This document shows, one piece after another, positions 36,590-44,934 of a DNA stretch of 64,000 bases; within the stretch, counting starts at the first letter, position 1; each line of letters starts with the position of its first letter. A program made the position numbers and the translations under genes. Source of the stretch: Planctomycetota bacterium (GTDB taxonomy: Bacteria > Planctomycetota > UBA8742 > UBA2392); NCBI GenBank assembly GCA_019636195.1, contig JAHBYA010000010.1:62001-126000 (forward strand), read 5' to 3'. The notes under the pieces are model-generated. The model did not search any database, was not told the DNA's origin, and was given only the letters and a program-made list of their open reading frames with translations.

Positions 36590-36643
36590 GAGGCAAGCGG
36601 CAGGTAGTTCCTGAAACCTGAAACCTCGGGCCTGAAACCTGCC
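36544..36643. repeat. CAGGTTTCAGG-type inverted repeat, copy B
   Basis: Left arm 36544-36570 and right arm 36610-36643 (CCTGAAACCTGAAACC units). It lies between the CoA-binding and flavin-reductase-like genes and overlaps the start of the former. Confidence 0.6.
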
Positions 36644-36644
36644 G

Positions 36645-37124
36645 TTAGTAGTGCTCGCCTGATTTGCGCACGTGCACCCAGGGTTCGCCGTCCTTGAGCA
36701 TGCGGCCGCCGATCACTTCGGCGGCGATGATGTTGTGCTCGGTGCTCGGTTCCATGACGCGCAGCACACGGCACTCCAGAAAGCCCAGCGCGTCAGGCAG
36801 GTAGGGTGTGTTGTTGTCTGTGCGCTCAATGCTGCTGCCGGCAAAGGGGTCGTCGCCGATTTCAAAGCCGCGGGCAAAGCGGCCCATGATCGCCTTGTCG
36901 TCTTTGCCCAGCAGGTTGACGGCAAAGTGCGCGCCGCGGCCCATCTGGCGCATGATCGGCCGATCCTGCTTGATGGCGACGCTGACGGCGGGCGGCGAGA
37001 ATCCGGCCTGACAGACCCACGAGGCCAGAAAGCCCGCGCGCTGGCCGTTGTTCTCGGCGGTAATGATGTACAGGCCGGTCGGGATACGGCCCAGTGCTTG
37101 CATGTCCGGCGGCGTTTCAGGCAT
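36645..37124 (-). CDS. Flavin reductase-like FMN-binding protein
   Basis: A 159-residue split-barrel flavoprotein of the flavin reductase-like family, starting MPETPPDMQALGRIPTGLYI. Conserved features are the early GLYIITA strand, a GFLASWVCQAGFSPPAVSVA block with SWVxQxSxxPPxxxV spacing, HFAVNLLGKDD, and a C-terminal AAEVIGGRML strand. The family reduces or binds FMN, often within electron-transfer flavoproteins. It lies 34 bp upstream of, and convergent with nothing between it and, alr's stop on the same strand, so it may share its transcript. Confidence 0.85.
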   Translation of the reverse strand: MPETPPDMQALGRIPTGLYIITAENNGQRAGFLASWVCQAGFSPPAVSVAIKQDRPIMRQMGRGAHFAVNLLGKDDKAIMGRFARGFEIGDDPFAGSSIERTDNNTPYLPDALGFLECRVLRVMEPSTEHNIIAAEVIGGRMLKDGEPWVHVRKSGEHY

Positions 37125-37158
37125 GGCTTTCTCCGGCGCCAGATTAGCTGCCCGTGCT

Positions 37159-38253
37159 TCAGCGGTAAACCCGCGCGACGCGACGGCCCAGGCCGCACAG
37201 GATCTCATACGGGATTGCCTCGGCCCACTGCGCGACTTCGTACAGTTCCACGCCCGGGCCAATCAGCGTCACTTCATCGCCAACCTGCACTTGCGGCGCG
37301 TGGCCCACGTCGATGGTTGTGTAGTCCATGCTGACACGGCCCACCACCGGGCAGCGCCGGCCATGCACCACGACGCTGGCGCGGTTGCTGAGGCTGGTGC
37401 GGTAGCCGTCGTTGTAGCCCACCGGCAATGTCGCAATCCGGGTAGGGGCGGGCGTGTAGTAGGTGCGGTTGTACCCGACGGGGGTGCCCTCGGGCACGTC
37501 CTTCAGGAACAGCACCCGGCTTTTGAGCTCCAGCGCGGGCTTCAGCGCAGCTTCCCAGCCGCGGTCGCCGCCGGGCAACAGGCCCCACAGCGCAATGCCC
37601 GTGCGAACCATGTTGAAGCGCGCGTCCGGGTGCTGCCACACCGCAAGGCTGGAGGATGCGTGCAGCATCAGCTCGCCGTAGCCAAGCCGCTGGGCCAGTT
37701 CCACAGCCAGATTGAAGTGCTCAAGCTGGCGCAGGGTGAAGGCCGGATTTTCCTCATAGGGCGAACTGAAGTGCGTGCACAAGCCCACCAGCTCAAGACT
37801 CCGCAGACCCTTCATCTGGTGCAGAAACGGCACGGCTTCAAAAGGCTGCATGCCAAGCCGGCCCATGCCGGTGTCGATCTTCAGGTGTACGCGCACGTTG
37901 CGGCCCTGTCGCTCGGCCTCGGCGTTGAGGTCGTGGGCCATCTGCACGGTGTGAAGGTTGACTTCAATGTCGCGGGCCACAACGGCTGGCATTTCACCGG
38001 GGATGATGCCGCCGACAATCAGGATCGGTGCGGCAATGCCGGCGTCGCGCAACTCAAGGGCCTCGCCGCTGTCACCGACGCCCAGGTGGTCGATGCCCTC
38101 GTTGACCAGAAGGCGCGCCATCTCAACGGCGCCGTGGCCGTACGCGTTGGCCTTCAGCACGGCCATGACGCGCGCGGCGCCCGCGCGGGCGCGTATTGCC
38201 GCCAGGTTGTGGCGCACGGCGGCGGTGTCGATTTCTGCCCAGACTCGATGCAT
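37159..38253 (-). CDS. alr: Alanine racemase
   Basis: PLP enzyme interconverting L- and D-alanine for peptidoglycan. The 364-residue protein starts MHRVWAEIDTAAVRHN and has the PLP lysine in MAVLKANAYGHGAVEMA, HLKIDTGMGRLG, CTHFSSPYE, and the catalytic tyrosine region LPVGYNDGYRTSLSNRASV with GRVSMDYTTIDV. Complete and consistent with murA elsewhere in the window. The ATG at 38253 matches the family N-terminus; the upstream in-frame extension runs into a GGGAATCGG-type repeat. Confidence 0.95.
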   Translation of the reverse strand: MHRVWAEIDTAAVRHNLAAIRARAGAARVMAVLKANAYGHGAVEMARLLVNEGIDHLGVGDSGEALELRDAGIAAPILIVGGIIPGEMPAVVARDIEVNLHTVQMAHDLNAEAERQGRNVRVHLKIDTGMGRLGMQPFEAVPFLHQMKGLRSLELVGLCTHFSSPYEENPAFTLRQLEHFNLAVELAQRLGYGELMLHASSSLAVWQHPDARFNMVRTGIALWGLLPGGDRGWEAALKPALELKSRVLFLKDVPEGTPVGYNRTYYTPAPTRIATLPVGYNDGYRTSLSNRASVVVHGRRCPVVGRVSMDYTTIDVGHAPQVQVGDEVTLIGPGVELYEVAQWAEAIPYEILCGLGRRVARVYR

Positions 38254-38254
38254 A

Positions 38255-38331
38255 GGGAACCGGTGTTTGGTAATCGGGCATCGGGAATCGGCAGCTTGCG
38301 CGATTCCCGCTTCCCGGTGATCGATTCCCGG
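38255..38331. repeat. GGGAATCGG-type inverted repeat
   Basis: Left arm about 38255-38294 (ATCGGGCATCGGGAATCGG) and right arm 38301-38331 (CGATTCCCGCTTCCCGG) are imperfect complements. Located between the 34-codon gene and alr. Confidence 0.55.
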
Positions 38332-38337
38332 GATCAA

Positions 38338-38442
38338 CTACTTCTTCTTCTCCAGGCCTTCCTTGCGCTTGCGTTCTTTGGCGCGCTTCATTTTGGCGCG
38401 CTTGTTCTTGAGGTGGTTCTTCTTGCTGCTGTTGTAACCCAT
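38338..38442 (-). CDS. 34-residue lysine/arginine-rich peptide
   Basis: ATG to TAG gives MGYNSSKKNHLKNKRAK continuing MKRAKERKRKEGLEKKK. Half of the residues are Lys or Arg. A ribosome-binding site (TAGGAACC before the ATG) is well placed, and the start is five bases after the stop of the lipoprotein gene, so it is likely translated as part of that operon. The composition resembles ribosome-associated or nucleic-acid-compacting peptides, but I recognise no family. It is too short for most gene finders. Confidence 0.65.
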   Translation of the reverse strand: MGYNSSKKNHLKNKRAKMKRAKERKRKEGLEKKK

Positions 38443-38447
38443 GGTTC

Positions 38448-39080
38448 CTATTCCTTGATCGATTCGGCCCACTTCACAATGTTACGGTGATGTTCGGCGT
38501 GTTCTGAATCCAGCACGATCCCCAGCACCACGAATGTCCCGTGACTGTTGTTGAACGCAGCCACCACCACCTCGCCGCCCTGCATGACGCTCCAGGACAG
38601 GTTGCCGCTTGACTTGGCTTCAGGCACGCCGGCGGCCAGTTTGGGGGCAAAGTCCTTGACCGCGCTGCCGGGGTCCATGCGCTCTTTACCCGCGAAGTAC
38701 AGGATTGCGCCCGCGGCCTTGTGCGTCCATTCCTTCCAGTGTCCTTCGCCCTCTGTGCCGCCGGGGGCTTTCACGTTGCACACAGCCGTCACCTCGCGCC
38801 AGTCGCCGGGCGGCTTCTTGGTGTGCTTGAGCAACTCAATACGCCCGTCGCGGCTCAGGCTTGCCCAGCCGTTGATGGGGTCGGCTTTGACCTTGCGCCA
38901 CAGTTCGGGGTCCGGCGGTGGGGGCTCAGGCTTGCCGGGCTTGTTGGCGGGTGGCGGGTTTGCTGCACTGTTGGCGGCCGGGCCGGCACCTGTGTCGCTG
39001 CCGGTAGGGGCGTTAGCTGTGCCGCCGCCGCACGCCGCCAGCGTCAAAGCGGCGATAAGGATGAATGCAAGTCGTGCCAT
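38448..39080 (-). CDS. Putative lipoprotein
   Basis: A 210-residue lipoprotein with signal MARLAFILIAALTLAAC and acylated Cys17. A disordered Ala/Pro/Gly-rich linker runs to about residue 55 (PPPANKPGKPEPPPPDPE). The globular C-terminal domain has HWKEWTHKAAGAILYFAGKE and GEVVVAAFNNSHGTFVVLG. No family recognised. It is followed five bases later by the 34-residue basic peptide. Confidence 0.7.
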   Translation of the reverse strand: MARLAFILIAALTLAACGGGTANAPTGSDTGAGPAANSAANPPPANKPGKPEPPPPDPELWRKVKADPINGWASLSRDGRIELLKHTKKPPGDWREVTAVCNVKAPGGTEGEGHWKEWTHKAAGAILYFAGKERMDPGSAVKDFAPKLAAGVPEAKSSGNLSWSVMQGGEVVVAAFNNSHGTFVVLGIVLDSEHAEHHRNIVKWAESIKE

Positions 39081-39130
39081 CGCATGCTCCTTGTGGGGGC
39101 GGCGATGGTAACTGCGCGGGTGCGCATGCG

Positions 39131-39550
39131 CTAGAACTCATCTTCGCGCTCGAGGTCGCGATCCGGCAGTTTCGGGGCCGCGGGTGCATTTGCCGGCGGT
39201 GGTGCGGGCGCGGGTGACTGCTGAAGTTCAGGCTGTGAAGGTGTGGGCGGGGGCGCATGCGGCGAGTCCGGCTGCGGCCCGGCCATCAGCACCACGATCA
39301 ACGCGACCAACGCTGACACCGCAAGCCAGGCGACAGCCCTTGTGCCTGCGGTTCGCGGCGCGGGGACCGGCACATAGATGACGCGCACAGACGGCGGCGG
39401 CCCCCCTCGCGCGAAACGATAGGCGCCGCCCTGATCGCTGCCCTCAGCTGTGACCACTTGTTGGCAGTCCGGGCAGCGCAACTGCTTGCCCGCGTAGAAG
39501 GGGCTAAGGCTGCGCTGCCAGCCGCATCGGCATTGGACGTGCGTGCGCAT
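39131..39550 (-). CDS. Zinc-ribbon single-pass membrane protein
   Basis: A 139-residue protein with an N-terminal zinc-ribbon-like motif (CRCGWQRSLSPFYAG then LRCPDCQQVV), a transmembrane helix (AVAWLAVSALVALIVVLMA, about residues 77-95), and a proline/alanine-rich tail outside. The same architecture (ribbon, TM, proline-rich exterior) occurs at larger scale in the protein at 13271-15523. Function unknown. ATG 39550 lies directly before the ribbon. Confidence 0.65.
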   Translation of the reverse strand: MRTHVQCRCGWQRSLSPFYAGKQLRCPDCQQVVTAEGSDQGGAYRFARGGPPPSVRVIYVPVPAPRTAGTRAVAWLAVSALVALIVVLMAGPQPDSPHAPPPTPSQPELQQSPAPAPPPANAPAAPKLPDRDLEREDEF

Positions 39551-39646
39551 GGATGGATTATACCCCATGGATGGCTGGCGCGTGCATCAGGCCCTTGCGT
39601 GGCAGCGCGCTGCGACTAGAATCTTGCGAGACAGTCTGAAAACCGC

Positions 39647-41704
39647 TTGATCAAGGCGCTGGCAGGCAGCGCAAACTTTGTGGAACCGGAATCCAACGAA
39701 GAAGACGCCCATCCCGAGGGCGAGGTCGTGTTCGAAGAAGAGGACGACGCACTCGACCTGGGCGACCTGGCCGGCGAGAAGCCGCACCGCGAAACGGTGC
39801 GCGAGAGGCTGATGCGCGCCGAGAAGCGACGCACAACGCGGCGCGAAAAGAACTGGCACGATACGCCGGTCGACGTAACGCCCAGCGGCCGGCACGAAGT
39901 GATTGAGTGGAGCGGTGAAGACGACATTGACGAAAATGACGTCTCTGAAATCGTGAAGGGCCCGGGCATCGTTGACACGGGCGACCTGGATGAAAGCACC
40001 CTGGGCGGCCCGGCGACGGTGATTGAGCAGCAGCTGGATGCGGCAGGGTTCCCTGCGGCAGACGTACCGGAAAGCGGCCCGATGACGATGGCCGCCTACG
40101 AAATGGAAGGCGCGCTAACCGCATCAGGCCGCCACGAGGTAGTGGACGAAGTAGGCGACGAGACCGACATCGGCAGCATTGAGCTCCAGGAAGTTCAGGG
40201 CCAGGGCGGTTCGGGCCCCATGACGGTGGCTGTGCAGCAGATGGAGTTTCCGCCGGAGTCCGCGACGGAAACGGGTTATGGAAAGACGGAAGGCCCTCCG
40301 GAGACAGCGCTGGAATGGGAATCCAACATAGCGCAAGATGCTGGCAGTGAAGCAGTTGAAGGTGACGCAGGATACGAAAATCGGACTGGTCAAAGTGAGG
40401 GCTTGCTGCTAGATAGTGCGGCGCAGCAATCCGCACACGACGAAGTTGAAGGCGCCGCGCGTCCCATTGACGACGAAGCGGCCCAAGGGCATCGTTACGC
40501 GGAACCGCCATACAGACAGCGAGACACAGAAACGTACAGCGCACCCGGGAGGCTTGACCCGGGCGCACAGTCAGAAAATCAAGCAACTGAGCAGGATCGT
40601 GCAGAAGACGACGGCGCCGGGACGGTCTCGGAAGAGTCGGTGCCTGCACAACCACGAGAAGAAGTTTCTCAACAGCCGGAGGTATTCACCGTGGGTGATG
40701 ATTCGGGTGCGCCGCTTGGGCGCGGACTAGACGTGGGTACAGCCAACCTGGTAGCTGCCCGCATGGATGAAGAGGGCAGCATCGAGTTCTTCCCGGCACG
40801 CAACGCGTTCCTGGACGTACCCGAGGACCCGTACACCTTGAAGATGCTCAAGGGTCAGGGCGTGCCGTACATCAAGCGCGAAAACAAGCTCTTCATCATC
40901 GGTGAAGACGCCTTCGAGCTTGCGAACATTTTCAACCGCGAAATGCGCCGTCCGATGAAGAACGGCTTGATCAGCCCGACTGACGCGGATGCCATGCCCA
41001 TGGAAGTCGAGCTGTTCAAGAAGATTCTGGGCCCGCCGCGCGCGGAAGGCGAGATGGTGTACTACTCCATCCCGGCCGACCCCGTCGATAGCACGATGAA
41101 CATCGTGTATCACACGAACATCGCCAACGGCCTGCTTGAGCGCCTTGGCTACCGCGGCCACCCCTTCAACGAAGGCCAGGCCATCGTGTTCAGCGAACTG
41201 GGCGACGACGAGTTCACGGGCATCGGCATCAGCTGCGGCGGCGGTATGGTGAACGTGTGCGTGTGTTTCCGCTCCATGCCGGTGGTCAGCTTCTCAACCG
41301 CCAAAGGCGGCGACTGGATCGACCAGCAGGCCGCGCAGGTCATGGGTTGCGCCGCCAGCAAGATCACGGCGGTCAAGGAACGCGGCGTTGATATCAACGC
41401 CCCCAAGACCCCCGAAGAAGAAGCGATCGTCATCTATTACCGCCACTTGATCAAGTACAGCCTGGACAACATCGTCAAGAAGTTCGCGGCCACCAAGGAC
41501 ATTCCCAACTTCCCCAAGCCGGTGCCCATCGCGGTTTCAGGCGGTACCAGCAAGGTCGGCGGCTTCGTTGAAGTGTTCAAGGACGAGTTCAGCAAACTCG
41601 CCAGCAAGTTCCCGATCAAGATCAGCGACATCCGCAAGGCCGAGGACCAGCTTAACGCCACGGCCAAGGGGTGCCTGCTTGCGGCGCTCAGCCACGAGGA
41701 CTAG
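39647..41704 (+). CDS. Actin/Hsp70-fold ATPase with long acidic N-terminal extension
   Basis: A 685-residue protein. Residues 1-355 are acidic, proline/glutamine-rich and predicted disordered, with repeated GRHEV and SGPMTxA motifs. Residues about 360-685 are an actin-superfamily ATPase: phosphate-1 loop GLDVGTANLVAARM, phosphate-2 loop GIGISCGGGMVNVCVCF, and adenosine motif PIAVSGGTSKVGGFVEVF. It most resembles MreB/ParM-type filament proteins rather than DnaK, but the order is not enough to name it. The start is a TTG; an in-frame stop lies ten codons upstream and no ATG precedes residue 54. A terminator follows, then a coiled-coil gene that may be its partner. Confidence 0.75.
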   Translation: MIKALAGSANFVEPESNEEDAHPEGEVVFEEEDDALDLGDLAGEKPHRETVRERLMRAEKRRTTRREKNWHDTPVDVTPSGRHEVIEWSGEDDIDENDVSEIVKGPGIVDTGDLDESTLGGPATVIEQQLDAAGFPAADVPESGPMTMAAYEMEGALTASGRHEVVDEVGDETDIGSIELQEVQGQGGSGPMTVAVQQMEFPPESATETGYGKTEGPPETALEWESNIAQDAGSEAVEGDAGYENRTGQSEGLLLDSAAQQSAHDEVEGAARPIDDEAAQGHRYAEPPYRQRDTETYSAPGRLDPGAQSENQATEQDRAEDDGAGTVSEESVPAQPREEVSQQPEVFTVGDDSGAPLGRGLDVGTANLVAARMDEEGSIEFFPARNAFLDVPEDPYTLKMLKGQGVPYIKRENKLFIIGEDAFELANIFNREMRRPMKNGLISPTDADAMPMEVELFKKILGPPRAEGEMVYYSIPADPVDSTMNIVYHTNIANGLLERLGYRGHPFNEGQAIVFSELGDDEFTGIGISCGGGMVNVCVCFRSMPVVSFSTAKGGDWIDQQAAQVMGCAASKITAVKERGVDINAPKTPEEEAIVIYYRHLIKYSLDNIVKKFAATKDIPNFPKPVPIAVSGGTSKVGGFVEVFKDEFSKLASKFPIKISDIRKAEDQLNATAKGCLLAALSHED

Positions 41705-41733
41705 AATCGTCCCGCGGCAAATCCGACGTGAAT

Positions 41734-41764
41734 GCACGCCCGGTGTCCGCCGGGCGTGCGTTTT
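41734..41764 (+). terminator. Intrinsic terminator after the actin-like gene
   Basis: A perfect 10-bp stem GCACGCCCGG/CCGGGCGTGC with a 6-nt loop, followed by GTTTT. It lies 30 bp after the stop and 26 bp before the next start. Confidence 0.85.
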
Positions 41765-41789
41765 CAGAACCCGAAGCAGGTGATTCGAC

Positions 41790-42425
41790 ATGGCGGACCT
41801 GGCAAAACTCGCAAGCCTTTCCAAACGGCTCAAGACCTCCGAAGCCAAGGTCAACGAGGACAAGTCCCCGTTGTCCATGGGCAGCGGGCCGGGGCCGGCC
41901 ATTGAAGAAGCGGACGACACGGGCACCAGCACAGCCAACGCTTCCGCCCCTGCCAGCGCACCGGCGTACAGCGCGCCTTCAGGCGGAGGGGGCGGCGGGG
42001 GGGCGGCGCCCAAGGTGACGGTAAACGTCGATATGGGCCCCGTGACCGACATGCTGGGCCGCATCCGTGACGAGATGCGCAACCTGCGCGAAGAAGTCGC
42101 CAAGACACGCAAGGAAGGCATGAAGGTCGATATCGGCGGCGACGCCGCCGAGCTGATGGACCAGATGCTCAAGCACCTGTCGGCGGTCAGCAAGGCCAGC
42201 CGCGAACTTACCGAAAAGCTCGTAACCAGCCTGCCCGAGTCGCGTTGGTACAGCGACTTGATGAACCTTGGCCGCGAAGTCGGCGAGGGCATTGTTGCCG
42301 GCGGTGGCGGTGGCGGTGGCGGTGGCGGCGGCGGCAGCGCCGAAGACATCAACGCGATCAAAGAGCAGCTGGAAATGCAGAAGACGCAACTTACTGCGAT
42401 TCTCAGCATTCTTCAGCGCCGCTAA
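41790..42425 (+). CDS. Coiled-coil protein with polyglycine linkers
   Basis: A 211-residue protein: a basic N-terminal helix, then a Ser/Ala/Pro linker with a seven-glycine run, a central helical region (about residues 75-150; VTDMLGRIRDEMRNLREEVA) with heptad pattern, a second run of twelve glycines near residue 175, and a C-terminal helix (INAIKEQLEMQKTQLTAIL). The shape suggests a scaffold or filament adaptor. It directly follows the actin-like gene. Function unknown. Confidence 0.65.
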   Translation: MADLAKLASLSKRLKTSEAKVNEDKSPLSMGSGPGPAIEEADDTGTSTANASAPASAPAYSAPSGGGGGGGAAPKVTVNVDMGPVTDMLGRIRDEMRNLREEVAKTRKEGMKVDIGGDAAELMDQMLKHLSAVSKASRELTEKLVTSLPESRWYSDLMNLGREVGEGIVAGGGGGGGGGGGGSAEDINAIKEQLEMQKTQLTAILSILQRR

Positions 42426-42518
42426 ACAGGAACATGCTTGAAGGCGAGTTGCGGGGCGACCCGCAACTCTTGCATTTGAAGGCGACTCTCTCCAAAGTCG
42501 GGAGCAGCGAGCCCGACC

Positions 42519-43328
42519 ATGCCCATCCACCCGACTGCCATCATTGACCCCGCTGCCAGTGTTGACCCCGACAATGACATCGGGCCGTACACATTGGTCG
42601 GGCCGGCGGTCACCATCGGGCCGGGCAATCGCATCGGCCCGCAGGGAGTGTTTGAAGGACCGACCACGATCGGCGCCGGCAACCGCTTCGGCGCCCACGT
42701 CAGCATTGGCGCGGCACCCCAGGACCTCGGCTACAAAGGCGAACCCACAAAGCTTGTGGTGGGGGACAGCAACTTCTTTGGCGACTACGTGCAGCTGTGC
42801 CGCGGCACAGCCAAGTCGCACGACCAGACCACGAAGATCGGCAACCACGTTTACCTGATGGCCTACTGCCACGTCGGCCATGACTGCGTGGTGGCGGACC
42901 ATGTGATTGCCGCAAACGCGCTGCAGCTGGCTGGGCACGTCACAGTCGAAGACCACGCCGTGTTCGGCGGCCTGGTGGCGATACACCAGTTTGCGCGCGT
43001 CGGTCGCATGGCCATGATCTCGGGGGGGTCGGTCACCAGCCTGGACATCCCGCCGTTTTGCCGGGTTGCGGGGTACAGTTGCCCCGTGTCAGGCCTGAAC
43101 GCGGTGGGCCTGCGCCGAAACGGATTCAGCCGTGAACAGGTCGCGCGCCTGCGTGAGGCGTACAAGGTGCTGTTCCGTAGCGCGCTTACGACCGAGAAGG
43201 CACTTGAAGTTCTTGAGCACGACTTTGCCGACAGTGAGGCCGCACAACACTGGGTGAAGTTCTTTCGGTCAACCAAGCGCGGCGTGGTGCGCCTCAAGGG
43301 CGTCAAGCCCGGTGACGACGCCGAGTAG
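42519..43328 (+). CDS. lpxA: Acyl-ACP--UDP-N-acetylglucosamine O-acyltransferase LpxA
   Basis: First enzyme of lipid A synthesis. The 269-residue protein has an N-terminal left-handed beta-helix of hexapeptide repeats (IHPTAIIDPAASVDP onward), the loop CRGTAKSHDQTTKIGNH, the catalytic histidine region MAYCHVGHDCVVADHVI, and the HQFARVGRMAMISGGS turn. A helical C-terminal trimer domain (LNAVGLRRNGFSREQVARL) completes it. Other lpx genes are not in the window. It shows that the organism makes LPS or a lipid A-like molecule. Confidence 0.95.
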   Translation: MPIHPTAIIDPAASVDPDNDIGPYTLVGPAVTIGPGNRIGPQGVFEGPTTIGAGNRFGAHVSIGAAPQDLGYKGEPTKLVVGDSNFFGDYVQLCRGTAKSHDQTTKIGNHVYLMAYCHVGHDCVVADHVIAANALQLAGHVTVEDHAVFGGLVAIHQFARVGRMAMISGGSVTSLDIPPFCRVAGYSCPVSGLNAVGLRRNGFSREQVARLREAYKVLFRSALTTEKALEVLEHDFADSEAAQHWVKFFRSTKRGVVRLKGVKPGDDAE

Positions 43329-43330
43329 CC

Positions 43331-44863
43331 CTACGGCGCTGTCAGCAGCCACCCGTCTTCGTACTCCTGGACTTTCGTCAGGCCGGTAAGGCCGGACAGC
43401 CTTCGCATCTCTGTCTCTGTGTAATGTCCCGTCCGGAAAATGGCCACGGCGCCCTGCTGGCTGCGAAGCTTGCGACCCAACGCAACAGTGGCGGCGTCAG
43501 GATCAGGGAACGGCATTGGCCCCTTGGGGTCCAGCAGGTTCAGTACGTCGGCGCGGGGGATGGCCGGGGACGGCCTCTTCTGCGCATAAACGATGGTATC
43601 GCGCCAGTTGCTGGCGACGGGCCTGTCGCGGGGCAACTGCTTGACGGCGGCCAGCAACTCGGACTCGCGCAACTCGGGCGCGCTGTACAAGCGGCCCTTC
43701 TGGGCTTCCTTCATCGAGATGATGGCGCGCGGCAGGTACGTCGCAGCCAGCAGCGCCAGCGCCACCCAGCACGCGACAGCCAGTCCCTTGCGCCGCCGGC
43801 GCAGCAGCGCGCACACGAAGACGGCCACGGCCACCGTCAGCGGCGCCAGTAGTCGTTCGTCAAGCGGCGTGCCGCTGTCAAACACGCAGATGGTGACAGC
43901 CAACAGCGCCGCATAAGCACCGGCATGCAGCAGCGCCAGCGAAGCCGCCAGCGGCAGGCGGTTGCGCGCCAGCCTGCGCAGGCCCCAAGCTGCGCCAAAC
44001 AGCAACAGTGCCGCCACCGGCAGCGCGATGGCCGCTTTCACAAACGATGGCGCCGCCTGCGGCACGATCCACACGGCAAGCGAAAACGCCCCGCTCTGTG
44101 CATGCATCAGGCCCGGGCCTTCAAACAACAGCTCGCGGGTTCCCATACGGCCGGAGGCACTGACGTTGCGGGCCGCCAGCAGCACCGGCATTACAACCGA
44201 CAACGCGCCGTACACCCACGCCCAGCGCATGCGCACGCGCCAGTCTTCTTTCAACAGCACCAGTACGCCAACAACCCCGGCAACGATCAGCGCCAAGCCT
44301 GCGTAACGTTGCATACACGCCACGCCGCACAACAACGCGGCGGCTGTGATCCATCCCCAGTGCCGAGTGCGCAGCCACGCCGCGAATGCGCTCGCACTGC
44401 CGGCGCAAAGCAGGATGAACAGCGGCTCGCTCAGCAATTGGGTCGATGCGTTCAGCAGCGATGGCGAACACGCCAGCAGCCATGCCGTCAGCACGCCGGC
44501 CCACGGCTTGCGGCTGCACGTCCACACGCCGAAGCCCAGCAGCAGCGCCGTGCCCCCGTGGGCGAGCGCGTTAACCAGGCTGCCGGCGCCGACAGGCGGC
44601 ACACCCAGCAGGATTGCCAGGGCCATAATCGCGGAAAACAGCGGCGGCCAGTGGGTCACCGGCTCAGACTCGCCGTGCATCCCGGATGCGTAGTAGCCCT
44701 CACCCGCGGCAAGGTGGCGGGCGGCGTCAACGTACACGCTGGAGTCAGGGGTACCGCCCGGGCCGAACGGTGTAACCGCCAGCATCACCAGCAGTGCGCC
44801 GAACACGCCCGCGGCAATGATTGCGAAACGCGGCAACGCCGGGCTCTTCGCGGCTAGCGGCAT
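43331..44863 (-). CDS. Multi-span membrane glycosyltransferase (GT-C/PMT-like)
   Basis: A 510-residue polytopic protein with about 10-12 hydrophobic segments and a first periplasmic loop with acidic residues near its start (PDSSVYVDAARHLAAGEGY), then HWPPLFSAIMALAILLG, the layout of GT-C enzymes such as ArnT and PMT_2 proteins that use polyprenyl-phosphate sugars. The C-terminal 120 residues are soluble (DRPVASNWRDTIVYAQKR) and resemble the short periplasmic domain of these enzymes. Substrate unknown. Stops are two bases from the convergent lpxA stop. Confidence 0.75.
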   Translation of the reverse strand: MPLAAKSPALPRFAIIAAGVFGALLVMLAVTPFGPGGTPDSSVYVDAARHLAAGEGYYASGMHGESEPVTHWPPLFSAIMALAILLGVPPVGAGSLVNALAHGGTALLLGFGVWTCSRKPWAGVLTAWLLACSPSLLNASTQLLSEPLFILLCAGSASAFAAWLRTRHWGWITAAALLCGVACMQRYAGLALIVAGVVGVLVLLKEDWRVRMRWAWVYGALSVVMPVLLAARNVSASGRMGTRELLFEGPGLMHAQSGAFSLAVWIVPQAAPSFVKAAIALPVAALLLFGAAWGLRRLARNRLPLAASLALLHAGAYAALLAVTICVFDSGTPLDERLLAPLTVAVAVFVCALLRRRRKGLAVACWVALALLAATYLPRAIISMKEAQKGRLYSAPELRESELLAAVKQLPRDRPVASNWRDTIVYAQKRPSPAIPRADVLNLLDPKGPMPFPDPDAATVALGRKLRSQQGAVAIFRTGHYTETEMRRLSGLTGLTKVQEYEDGWLLTAP

Positions 44864-44934
44864 GGCGCCCCTTGGTCAATGCTGAGCCTTAATCGTACCC
44901 GCGCCGCCACGGGTTTGAAATGCGCTGCCGCCAA

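Noticed and set aside
39647..41704. Calling the actin-like protein MreB or DnaK
   Set aside because: It has the shared nucleotide-binding motifs but lacks family-specific stretches I could verify; only the superfamily is supported.
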